Below, piece after piece: positions 46,080-56,106 of a stretch of 64,000 nucleotides of DNA. The notes under the pieces are model-generated. The model ran no database searches. It was given only the letters and a program-made list of their open reading frames with translations, and was not told the DNA's origin. Position numbers and translations under genes: made by a program. Location: NCBI GenBank assembly GCA_032622095.1, contig CP136066.1:5105784-5169783 (forward strand), read 5' to 3'. Position 1 is the stretch's first letter. The number at the start of each line of letters is the position of its first letter. The DNA comes from Siphonodentalium dalli. Taxonomy: Eukaryota > Mollusca > Scaphopoda > Gadilida > Siphonodentaliidae.

Positions 46080-48091
46080 TAAGGCGTGTGTGGACAAGCA
46101 TACCATATACATATATTATCTGGTATAAACGGCGACAACATATCGAATAATAGCATTACTATGCAGACCATATAATCGCTGGTCTACATGGCGCTAACGT
46201 ATACAGAACACTGACATTACTATGCGCAGAATATTAGGAAATTGAGAGTAATCGACCCCAGCTAGTGTTCGCATCGTTTCGGATTTATCTACTTACACTT
46301 GAACTCATTAGATACATTATTACCATTTAAACGACCCTCAACGCGGTATCAAATAAACAACCGTTAGTTATTGTCGTTTAGATACGCAAAATATGAACGC
46401 ATCCCCCGTCTAGTTGTTTAATGAAAAAACTGACATGATTGTGTGACTTGCTGTCGATATGTTCTCAAAAACCGCTCTGAAACGGGGACTTATTGGGTGA
46501 AGTATGTTTTCAAAATTTAAGAGTTTAGTTTTGTTATCATAACTGTTTATATTTGAGGTGCTATGGGTACTTCGGAATAAGGTCAATAGTTATACGTATA
46601 TATTTATTTTGTCATGTAGATCAGCAAAAATATAAACGTATCTCTTCGTGTTGTTGTGTGAAGGAAATAACATGTGTGTTGCTGCCGATGCATGTACGTT
46701 CTCAAAAACCACGGTATGCGATTCCAGGGATGGAATGCAGATAATTGTTTATTTGTTTCTCCGGGAAATTTCAATAGGAGTTTTCCCAAAAAAAATTGGT
46801 TTCAGAACGTTATTTTCAACTTATGCGTGTCCAGTTGATAGTAGATGTGTCTCTGCCTCACTATCATATCGTATTCTCATTACAATTCGAGCTATCGGCA
46901 GTATAATTATAATAGTTACACCGTGTCATGGATAGGTAACACTATGTCGTAACTAATAGACAATCAGTAGCTAATATTATTTTGTAAACAAGGCGCCAAC
47001 ATAGTTCGAAAAACTATGCGAAGTATATTAGGCAATAGGGAGAATCGACCCTTACCCGTTCGGAGAAACCACATGAAAGCGACGCGTTCGGAACTGTATG
47101 TACTTATACTTGAACTCGTTGGATGAATTATTAACTTGTAACGACCCTCGTCGCAGGATCAAATACACAGGCGTTATTAACTTGTAACGACCCTCGACGC
47201 AGGATCAAATACACAGGCGTTATTAACTTGTAACGACCCTCGACGCAGGATCAAATACACAGGCGTTATTAACTTTTAACGACCCTCGCTGCAGGACCAA
47301 ATACACAGGCGTTATTAACTTGTAACGACCCTCGCTGCAGGACCAAATACACAGGCGTTATTAACTTGTAACGACCCTCGTAGCAGGATCAAATACACAG
47401 GCGTTATTTGTTGTGTCGTTTAGATCAGCAAAATATAAACGTTTCTCTTCGTGTTGTTGTGTGAAAGAAATGACATTTGTGTGTTGCTACAATACGTTCC
47501 ACAAAACACGACATACGATTCCGGGGATGGGAAGCAAAATAAGGTTTGCTATTCTGTTTATCTGGGTGGTTTTCAATAGGAATTCCCCAAAACAACTTGT
47601 TTCAGATTGTTATTTTGAACTTGTGTGTGTCAGTAGGACAGTAATGCCCTTAATAATCGACTCCGTAACCACGGCAGAACTATGGGTAATTTTTCCGGAT
47701 TTATTCGGAAATATGGGTTGTTGCCATTTATTTGAAAGCTCTCACTGAGAGCTTTACATTGAATGGCAACAAACCATATTCCGACTAACCATAATTCTGA
47801 TATGGTTCAGCAGTCGATTATATAGGACATTACTTTACCTAAGCATACTATCAGTAGCGTATAGTAAATTGTAAAATAACGCCAACATAGACCGAACAAA
47901 CTTCATTGCTATACGGAGCATATAGCATATGGTATACACGGCGTCGTCTAATATTGAAAACTCACATTACTATGCGAAGGATGTTAGCAAATTGTGAGTA
48001 ATCGACCCTTTTCTGTTTGCAGACACCACACGAAAGCGGTGCTTTCGAAACTTTCTAGGATTTATCTACTTATATTTGAACTCGTTCGATA
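46080..48091 (+). repeat. Head-to-tail diverged copies of a ~0.9-kb repeat
   Basis: Three units can be followed, starting near 46080, 46970 and 47870. Each carries in order 'ggcg.caacata', 'actatgcg.ag.atatta', 'gagtaatcgaccc', 'ttgaactcgtt.gat', 'taacgaccctc', 'ggatcaaata.acaggcgttatt', 'gtcgtttagatc.gcaaaatat.aacg', 'gttctc.aaaacc.c' and 'gcgattcc.gg.atgga'. ORFs at 46.55-46.94 and 47.41-47.75 kb fall in the same part of two units but do not conserve a protein. Confidence 0.75.
47126..47408. repeat. Minisatellite, 46-bp unit, six copies
   Basis: Unit TTATTAACTTGTAACGACCC followed by TCGACGCAGGATCAAATACACAGGCG. It is an internal expansion of a segment present once in the neighbouring ~0.9-kb units. 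Confidence 0.95.
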
Positions 48092-49153
48092 AATTATTAA
48101 CATTGTAACGACCCTCGTCTCTGGATCAAATAAACAGGCGTTATTTATTGTGTCGTTTAGATCGGCAAAATATGAACGAATAGCTGCGTTTCGTTGCATA
48201 AGAAACAAAATGACATGTGTGTCTTGCTTCCGATACGTTCTCGGCAAACACCGCATGCGATTCCCGGTCTGGAATATCGATTTGGGCCAAATGCCAAGAA
48301 TTGCCGAATATATGAATCCATTTGTAGTCGGGAGTCGTTTGTTACAACTTCATTATAATTTTTATGAGACATAATTCTCTGTCTAATATTAAGCATAAGC
48401 CGGAATCTCGCAGAATCTCGGATCTTGGTCTGGGCGGATTACTAGCATGCGAACCCCTAATCAATTTTGATGATATATGAGACGAGGTATCTTCCGTAAA
48501 TAACCTTCGTAATATTCGATTCCATCGCTATAATAGACTTATCAATATTCATATCTGTTCACGAAATAATTGATGTCAACCCCTGTGTCGGTCGGACCAC
48601 GATTTAATCACTTGAGCCACGAATTGACTGTAGCCCATTATTCAGTTTTGTAGCGATTCATCTATAATAACCAAATCGTATGATGTTAGGGGGATACGAC
48701 GTCAGTCCACACTGCTCCAACGTCAAACAACTCCCACCAAAGAGCAACGCTCATTGTGTTTCTTGTTTGTGGCAATCTCTCTCCTATATGTGATCTAGTG
48801 CGCAATAGATGTCCCAACGATGTTACAATCAATAGGGTCAGACCACGATGATACAAGATCAGAGGAATAGAGCATGGTTCAGAGTTGACAGTAGGCCACT
48901 ACTGCGGTGTCATCCTGCGCTTGGTTTCAAAATACTTGAATGTTTATTTGCGTGATACACGACAGGATGTGGGCCAGTTAGTTTGTGGCATTATCTTTCA
49001 TAGGTTGCTCTGACATTGTGATAACAGACGTGACTAGAGTGTCGCCTTTGGTGTGTCCAAAGGTAATTATTTGTGAGACGACATACATGTATCTTCCGTA
49101 AACAACCATCGTAATTTAAAAGATATATAATATATTATACATATATGTAATAG
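48092..49153 (+). repeat. Tandem duplication of 1062 bp, copy A
   Basis: Starts AATTATTAACATTGTAACGA and runs to TATATGTAATAG. Every stretch I compared with 49154-50215 is identical, including the ORFs on both strands. It combines the 3' part of the ~0.9-kb repeat with a second dispersed repeat ('gatgtcaacccctgtgtcggtcggaccacg'). Confidence 0.95.
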
Positions 49154-50215
49154 AATTATTAACATTGTAACGACCCTCGTCTCTGGATCAAATAAACAGG
49201 CGTTATTTATTGTGTCGTTTAGATCGGCAAAATATGAACGAATAGCTGCGTTTCGTTGCATAAGAAACAAAATGACATGTGTGTCTTGCTTCCGATACGT
49301 TCTCGGCAAACACCGCATGCGATTCCCGGTCTGGAATATCGATTTGGGCCAAATGCCAAGAATTGCCGAATATATGAATCCATTTGTAGTCGGGAGTCGT
49401 TTGTTACAACTTCATTATAATTTTTATGAGACATAATTCTCTGTCTAATATTAAGCATAAGCCGGAATCTCGCAGAATCTCGGATCTTGGTCTGGGCGGA
49501 TTACTAGCATGCGAACCCCTAATCAATTTTGATGATATATGAGACGAGGTATCTTCCGTAAATAACCTTCGTAATATTCGATTCCATCGCTATAATAGAC
49601 TTATCAATATTCATATCTGTTCACGAAATAATTGATGTCAACCCCTGTGTCGGTCGGACCACGATTTAATCACTTGAGCCACGAATTGACTGTAGCCCAT
49701 TATTCAGTTTTGTAGCGATTCATCTATAATAACCAAATCGTATGATGTTAGGGGGATACGACGTCAGTCCACACTGCTCCAACGTCAAACAACTCCCACC
49801 AAAGAGCAACGCTCATTGTGTTTCTTGTTTGTGGCAATCTCTCTCCTATATGTGATCTAGTGCGCAATAGATGTCCCAACGATGTTACAATCAATAGGGT
49901 CAGACCACGATGATACAAGATCAGAGGAATAGAGCATGGTTCAGAGTTGACAGTAGGCCACTACTGCGGTGTCATCCTGCGCTTGGTTTCAAAATACTTG
50001 AATGTTTATTTGCGTGATACACGACAGGATGTGGGCCAGTTAGTTTGTGGCATTATCTTTCATAGGTTGCTCTGACATTGTGATAACAGACGTGACTAGA
50101 GTGTCGCCTTTGGTGTGTCCAAAGGTAATTATTTGTGAGACGACATACATGTATCTTCCGTAAACAACCATCGTAATTTAAAAGATATATAATATATTAT
50201 ACATATATGTAATAG
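49154..50215 (+). repeat. Tandem duplication of 1062 bp, copy B
   Basis: Identical by eye to 48092-49153 with a constant 1062-base offset. After 50215 the sequence continues 'acttatcaatatgcat...', a related but diverged repeat. Confidence 0.95.
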
Positions 50216-50393
50216 ACTTATCAATATGCATGTATGTTTACGAAATAACTGATGTCAACCGCTGTATCGGTCGGACCATGATTGAATCACTCGAGCCACG
50301 CAATGATTGTTACAATAATTAGGTTAAGACCAATAAGATACATGGTCAGAAGAATAAAGCATGGCTCGGAGTTGACAGCGGGCCACTACTCCC
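50216..50393 (+). repeat. Diverged partial copy of the 'cccctgtgtcggtcggacc' repeat
   Basis: 'gatgtcaaccgctgtatcggtcggaccatgattgaatcac' matches the corresponding part of 48560-48620 with substitutions. A further copy lies at 53700-54260. Confidence 0.8.
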
Positions 50394-50520
50394 ATATATT
50401 ATATCTCACGTGACTTTCTCGCATTCTGATTGGCTGCACACTGCTATACTATTTTACGATATTATATCTCGCGTTACGTTCGCGCTTTCTGATTGGCTGA
50501 ACACTGCTATACTATTTTAA
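50394..50520. repeat. Direct duplication of ~65 bp
   Basis: Two adjacent copies share 'tattatatctc.cgt.ac.tt', 'ttctgattggctg' and 'acactgctatactatttta'. Confidence 0.9.
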
Positions 50521-51180
50521 GATAGTACCCCAGTAGGATTCCTACATGCCTACTATTCTTTTTCTATTTATAGTAACAAACTCATTTCGCGAAATCGGGT
50601 TGCCGCCTGAAAATACGGCCAAACCTAAACTATGCCTTCTACGATATTTGTTACAATATCGGTATATCATTAGATTTTTGTTGAATTGTAATGATCTTAC
50701 AAATTTCCGATCATTGTTATCCAATGTATTTAATAGTGTGTCCGTTTAGTTGGCAAGCGGCCAGTCCTAATTTTGTAATGCCAGTGGACGTTATTTATAA
50801 CTATCTTTTCCGTTTTAATCGAAGTTAAGCAAGTTAACTTCTAACATTTTGCCAAAATGTCTTTGTTAATGACTTATTTATAAAAATAAATGCATGAATC
50901 ACGAAGAGATGCTGTTAGATGTAACTATATAATAACATAGTTATGCTCCCCTGCCATCGTCAAAAGATTGCCGTAAATTGTCAAATCTGAGACCGACTTC
51001 CAAAATTCACGGAAATAAAAATGTGACAGAATCAGATACAATTGTGTGAGAATTGGCTCCAATGTTAGATATAATATAATAAATAATGAATTTCTTGTCG
51101 CCGACTATGCCAAAATAGTGGTCATCGAGGAGGAATACTATGTTGGCATAGTCAACGTCAAGCCATTCATTATCTATATA
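50520..51180 (+). repeat. ~655-bp repeat, unit 1 (uninterrupted)
   Basis: Begins GTACCCCAGTAGGATTCCTA shortly after 50520 and ends 'aagccattcattatctatatagtag'. It serves as the uninterrupted reference for unit 2. The opposed 60-67-codon frames at 50.54-50.75 kb have no support. Confidence 0.9.
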
Positions 51181-51325
51181 GTAGTACCCAAGTAGGATTC
51201 CTACATGCCTACTATTCTTTGTTTTATTTATAGTAACAAACTCATTTCGTGAAAACGGGTTGCCGCCTGAAGATACGGCCTATCTTAAACTAATACCTTG
51301 TATGATACTTTTTGCAATATCGGTA

Positions 51326-51813
51326 GATGATTCCATTGTTCCAAAACAGAAATCTCGAAAATCCGTCAAAAGTTTCAACTCTCAGAACAACAGGTTTAAC
51401 TTTGAGTATTCAAAATTCTCTACGATGTATAACGATAAAATATCCACTTGGGAGGAGTGGGTAGCGGCTGGCGAGTGGGCGAACGCCCGTCTGACTAGTC
51501 TACCACTCGATTGTCAACTTGATGAATTGATTAAGTTTCACGATATATTCAACATATATTATACATATCTTATCAATCATTCAGGATGCTTGTTTGACAG
51601 CTACTTAAAATATTATGGTATGTCACAGTCTTGTTTAATTAGATTATTTATTTTTGCTGCTTAATTGTATGCAGGTTTTATAACTTGGCTGTTCCCAAAG
51701 CAGTATTGCTGTCTTTTTTGACATTCTGTTTTATATGTGTTTGCACAGTGGTCAGTTTCTTAATGGTTCTGACATAAAGGAGCAGTCGCGCTCTGATTGT
51801 GGGTGTTTAATTC
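51326..51813 (+). pseudogene. ORF1-derived fragment inserted into a repeat unit
   Basis: The insert encodes DDSIVPKQKSRKSVKSFNSQ and onward through STWEEWVAAGEWANARLTSL to a stop at 51662-51664. This is closely similar to the C-terminal ~115 residues of the ORF at 57400-57978. After the stop, 'aacttggctgttccca', 'gcagtattgctgtc', 'cagtggtcagtttcttaatggttctgac' and 'gtgggtgttt' also match 57978-58100. It is cut on both sides relative to that copy: it lacks the N-terminal part and the A-rich end. No target duplication is visible. The open frame begins upstream inside the host repeat (ATG at 51260), so that start is meaningless. Confidence 0.85.
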
Positions 51814-52227
51814 TATCATTAGATTTATTGGTGAATGGTAATGATCTTACAAATGTCCCATCGTAACTATCCAATGTATTTAATAGTTTGTCCGTTTAGT
51901 TGGCAAGCGACCAGTCCTAATTTTGTAATGCCAGTAGACGTTATTTATAAGTTCCTTTCCGTTTTTTAAGTCTTCGCCAAAATGTGTTGCTAATGACATA
52001 TTTATAGAAATAAATACATGAATCATGAAGAGATGCTGTTAGATGTAACTAATAACAATATTTATGCTCCCGTGCCATCGTCAAAAGAATGCCGTAAATT
52101 GTAAAATCTGAGACCGATTTCCAAAATTCACGGTAAATAGAAATGTGACAAAATCAGACACATAAATTGTGAGAGGATTGACACCAATTTTCGATATAAT
52201 ATAATAAATTATGAATGTCTTGTCGTT

Positions 52228-52325
52228 GAGTATGCCAAAATAGTGGTCATCGATGAGGAGGAATAGTCCACTCGCCTGTGGCTATAGGACTATTTCTCCT
52301 CGATAACCACTATTTGGGCATAGTC
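52228..52325. repeat. Inverted repeat with ~35-bp arms
   Basis: 'atgccaaaatagtggtcatcga' and 'ggaggaatagtcc' on the left pair with 'ggactatttctcctcgat' and 'aaccactatttgggcat' on the right, around 'actcgcctgtggctata'. In unit 1 (51105-51150) only the outermost bases remain, around 'ggaatactatgttggcatagtc'. Confidence 0.9.
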
Positions 52326-52345
52326 AACTCCAAGCCATTCATTAT

Positions 52346-53335
52346 CTATATAATAATTATACAGCCTGTTATCTATATAATAATTATACAGCCTGTTATC
52401 TATATAATAATTATACAGCCTGTTATCTATATAATAATTATACAGCCTGTTATCTATATACTAATTATACAGCCTGTTATCTATATAATAATTATACAGC
52501 CTGTTATCTATAAAATAATTATACAGCCTGTTATCTATATAATAATTATACAGCCTGTTATCTATATAATAATTATACAGCCTGTTATCTATATAATAAG
52601 TATACAGCCTGTTATCTATATAATAATTATACAGCCTGTTATCTATATAATAATTATACAGCCTGTTATCTATATAATAAGTATACAGCCTGTTATCTAT
52701 ATAATAATTATACAGCCTGTTATCTATATAATAATTATATAGCCTGGTATCTATATAATAATTATACAGCCTGTTATCTATATAATAATTATACAGCCTG
52801 TAATCTATATAATAATTATACAGCCTGTTATCTGTATAATAATTATACAGCCTGTTATCTATATAATAATTATACAGCCTGTTATCTATATAATAATTAT
52901 ACAGCCTGTTATCTATATAATAATTATACAGCCTGTATAATAATTATACAGCCTGTTATCTATATACTAATTATACAGCCTGTTATCTATATACTAATTA
53001 TACAGCCTGTTATCTATATAATAATTATACATCCTGTTATCTATATAATAATTATACAGCCTGGTATCTATATAATAATTATACAGCCTGTTATCTATAT
53101 AATAATTATACAGCCTGTTATCTATATAATAATTATACAGCCTGTTATCTATATAATAAGTATACAGCCTGTTATCTATATAATAATTATACAGCCTGTT
53201 ATCTATATAATAATTATATAGCCTGTTATCTATATAATAATTATACAGCCTGTTATCTATATAATAATTATACAGCCTGTTATCTATATAATAATTATAC
53301 AGCCTGTTATCTATATAATAATTATACAGCCTGTT
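52346..53335. repeat. Satellite-like array, 27-bp unit, about 37 copies
   Basis: Unit CTATATAATAATTATACAGC followed by CTGTTAT. The array grows directly out of the end of the second ~655-bp unit, whose last bases ('attatctatata') look like the seed. Being nine codons long, it holds open frames of repeating YIIIIQPVI on one strand and YNYYIDNRL on the other; neither is credible as a gene. Confidence 0.97.
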
Positions 53336-53699
53336 GTCGCGGAAATAAGCTAATAGTGAACTTATTTCATGGGGACTGAACACAGCTGATATTGGCATGG
53401 TTTAGATGTGAAATAAGCCCTATATGGACCTAATCGTTCAACGACATAAAAGTTCGAGATGGACTTATTTTATTTCGAATAAGCTGATATCGGCCTTGTT
53501 TGAACGACATATTTTACTATCCGCGGCATTTGACGACTTACCTGATGTACACCCTTTATAACGTGTTTTCAATGTCTGTTCAATATGAAACTATGTAACT
53601 ATTTATGTCCAGTATGAATCAATATGAACGAGGATATTTATGTCCAGTATGAATCAATATGAACGAGGATATTTATGTTGCATAATGGGCTTGGTTTAA
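53336..53699. other. Unassigned sequence with small repeats
   Basis: 'aataagctgatat.ggc' and 'gtgaaataagccctatatggac' recur within 53340-53510, suggesting a short old inverted element. 'atttatgtccagtatgaatcaatatgaacgagg' is duplicated at 53603-53670. Confidence 0.5.
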
Positions 53700-54260
53700 A
53701 AAGATTTTAATAGTTATTTGATTGAAACAAGACCAGCAGTGGGCCTGTTGGTTTCATTTTGCGGCAACGCCTTTCATAGTTTCCTCTGGCTGCATGGGTG
53801 ATAACGGACGTGACTAGAGTGTCGCCTTTGGGGTGTTGAATTGTCATTGTGTGTGGGACGATGTACATGTATCTTCGGTAAATATGCATCGTAATGCTCG
53901 ATTCCATGACTATACTATACTAACCAATATTCATATATGTTTGCGTAATAATTGATGTCAACCCCTGTGTCGGTCTGACCACGATTGAATCACTTAAACC
54001 ACGAATTGACTTGAGCCCATTTTTCAGTTTTGTAGCGATTCATCTATAATAACAAAATGGTTTGATGTTAGGAGAAGACCACGTCAGTCCACATCAGTGG
54101 TGATTGTGTTTTTGTTTGTGCGGTAATCTATATCCTATATGATCCGGCTTCGTGGTGCGCAAAAGGGCCCAACCACGACCAGATGTTGAAATAATTAGGT
54201 TGCGGAAAACAGGATGTAATATCAATAGAATATAGCATAGTTGGAGTTAATTGCAGCTAT
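53700..54260 (+). repeat. Diverged copy of the repeat present in the 1062-bp duplication
   Basis: 'cgtgactagagtgtcgcctttgg', 'tgtacatgtatcttc.gtaaa', 'gatgtcaacccctgtgtcggtc' and 'cacgtcagtccaca' follow in the order of 49030-49130 and 48480-48720 combined. Confidence 0.8.
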
Positions 54261-56100
54261 TTTGTTATGATTTCGCTTGTCTGCTAAACTAAAATTTAAC
54301 TAAGGGCATTTGTCTAGTGTGGCGTCAAATCAGCGCATCTTTCAAATATCTGATCAGTTTATATGATTCCGGTAATTATTTTCAGGTAATATGTACGTGC
54401 GTGTACCTGTCGGCCTACGTTGATCACCGGACCGGTATTCAAATGCGAAAATAAAATGAAAAATTTGAGGCCCCAAATTTACGAGTCGTTTATACAATGG
54501 GCACGAACTACTATTTGTGAGAATAATTAATGGGTACAATGTCACTATAATCTTCTTTTCTTCAGTTGTCGGTTCTTTTCTTAGCTCTACAATCGTTCAT
54601 CCGTGAGACAAAACTAGATTATATTGACTAACTCTTGTAAACATACATACAAGCCAGCAAATGACTCAAACATACATGACTTTCAACCAATACATATATA
54701 AACTCAATACTGACTCGGGTGGGGAACGACCGGTGAAATGTACATGTAAATATGTTCAACTTGCTTTTGGTAGTCATGTTGCAATGCCATTATTCTTGAT
54801 TTATTGTTAGTGTAATAACTAACAGGAGAGGATGTACTCATATGTGATTCAGCACATGTCCGCCAAACCCGTTGTCTGTATACAGATGTGTGTTATTTGC
54901 TATTGAATTTAGACAAATAAATATGTTTAAACAAAACTTCACATCATATCTGTCGTTACGATGTTGGTTTTGGCACGCGCACGCCATGCATGCAGTAATG
55001 ACTATGACCTGATAATGAAATAAGTAAGTAGAAACTAATCACAATGAACAGAACCATAGCACCTTTCCGCGAGCGGCAATATGTTGGACGGCACTATTGT
55101 TTTCACAAACGGACCCGCAGTCGTTAATTTTGAGAAATGTTTTTTGACCGTGCACGGTCCCCAAACTTTACGTTTATTATCAGCTATTCATAATTCTTAT
55201 CAGTTATATTTCATTATTCAGAAGGTGTCTACTGGCAGTACTTCATAATATCATGATCACTTAACTAGGAATGGCATCGAGCACTGATCACGTGGCATCG
55301 TGCACGGTAATTGAATGGTTAATAAACAACGAGTCGGGTTTCGCTCTGATCGCAATTGTCTCTGACCCTTTGATATGACGTGCAGGGGTCACATCATCCA
55401 TCTCTTATGAATATTTATGTCCCGTAATATGAGTGTAATTTTGATACAAAACGTCACGTTTCACATCTTCCTGTGCGAGCTTCTGTCCAATTAGGTGATA
55501 AGTTAAACGCAAATGCCGGGTATAAATATCGAGACCGTTTTATGGTGGAATATTAAGTTGATTATAATTGTTTTATTGCCTCCGGGTCATATCTGGTGAG
55601 AACGTTGATTGCCGTTGCGTTAGGCAAGACATATTCCTGACTACCGGATCCGTCAGAGATACACTTTTTTCTGACAAGAAGGCATTTGTTGATGCCACCA
55701 ATTCTTGTTTTTGTGTCAAACAACAATGCGCATAATTGTTTAATTCTATCGTCGAAGCATGAAATGTGTTACTCTTCAATGTTGCGTGTCTTCCGGAATT
55801 TGACGGGGTGATGGTGGCTCAGTTGGTTGGTCCATAGCACATAAGAAGGTAGTAATCCGTCCAACGATGGAAAGCGCTTGCTAGTTGCATAGAACGTTAT
55901 TATGTGGGATATTTTTGTCGCCACTTAAACTCACAATGTCATACATTTGCCGTCTATACATTATTATGATGGATTAACGGAAACTCAGCGCGGCATTGGC
56001 ACAGAGCGTCGAGTATGAACATAGGCGCCAATCCGTCAATTTCACACCCGTGTTAGTCATATTCAACCCTGTGTGGGCACGAAGTATAATGCATTCACCG
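54261..56100. other. Unassigned sequence
   Basis: No gene, RNA or repeat recognised. 'ggtggctcagttggttgg' at 55813 resembles a tRNA box A but no box B or cloverleaf follows. Confidence 0.4.
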
Positions 56101-56106
56101 ACCCAG

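Larger units (their letters stand above)
51181..52345 (+). repeat. ~655-bp repeat, unit 2, with an insertion
   Basis: Same order of blocks as unit 1, but 488 bp (51326-51813) interrupt it between CAATATCGGTA and TATCATTAGATTT. After 52225 it also carries an extended inverted repeat that unit 1 has only in shortened form. Confidence 0.9.

Noticed and set aside
48150-49458. Identical 74- and 79-codon ORFs in both duplicate copies as conserved genes
   Set aside because: Their identity comes from the recent 1062-bp duplication, and they overlap each other on opposite strands.
52278-53398. ORFs repeating YIIIIQPVI (plus) and YNYYIDNRL (minus) as structural or membrane proteins
   Set aside because: Both strands of a 27-bp array are open at once, as expected from unit length alone.
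55806-55875. tRNA gene at 'ggtggctcagttggttgg'
   Set aside because: Box A-like sequence only. The following 60 bases do not fold as a tRNA or contain a GGTTCGA-type box B.
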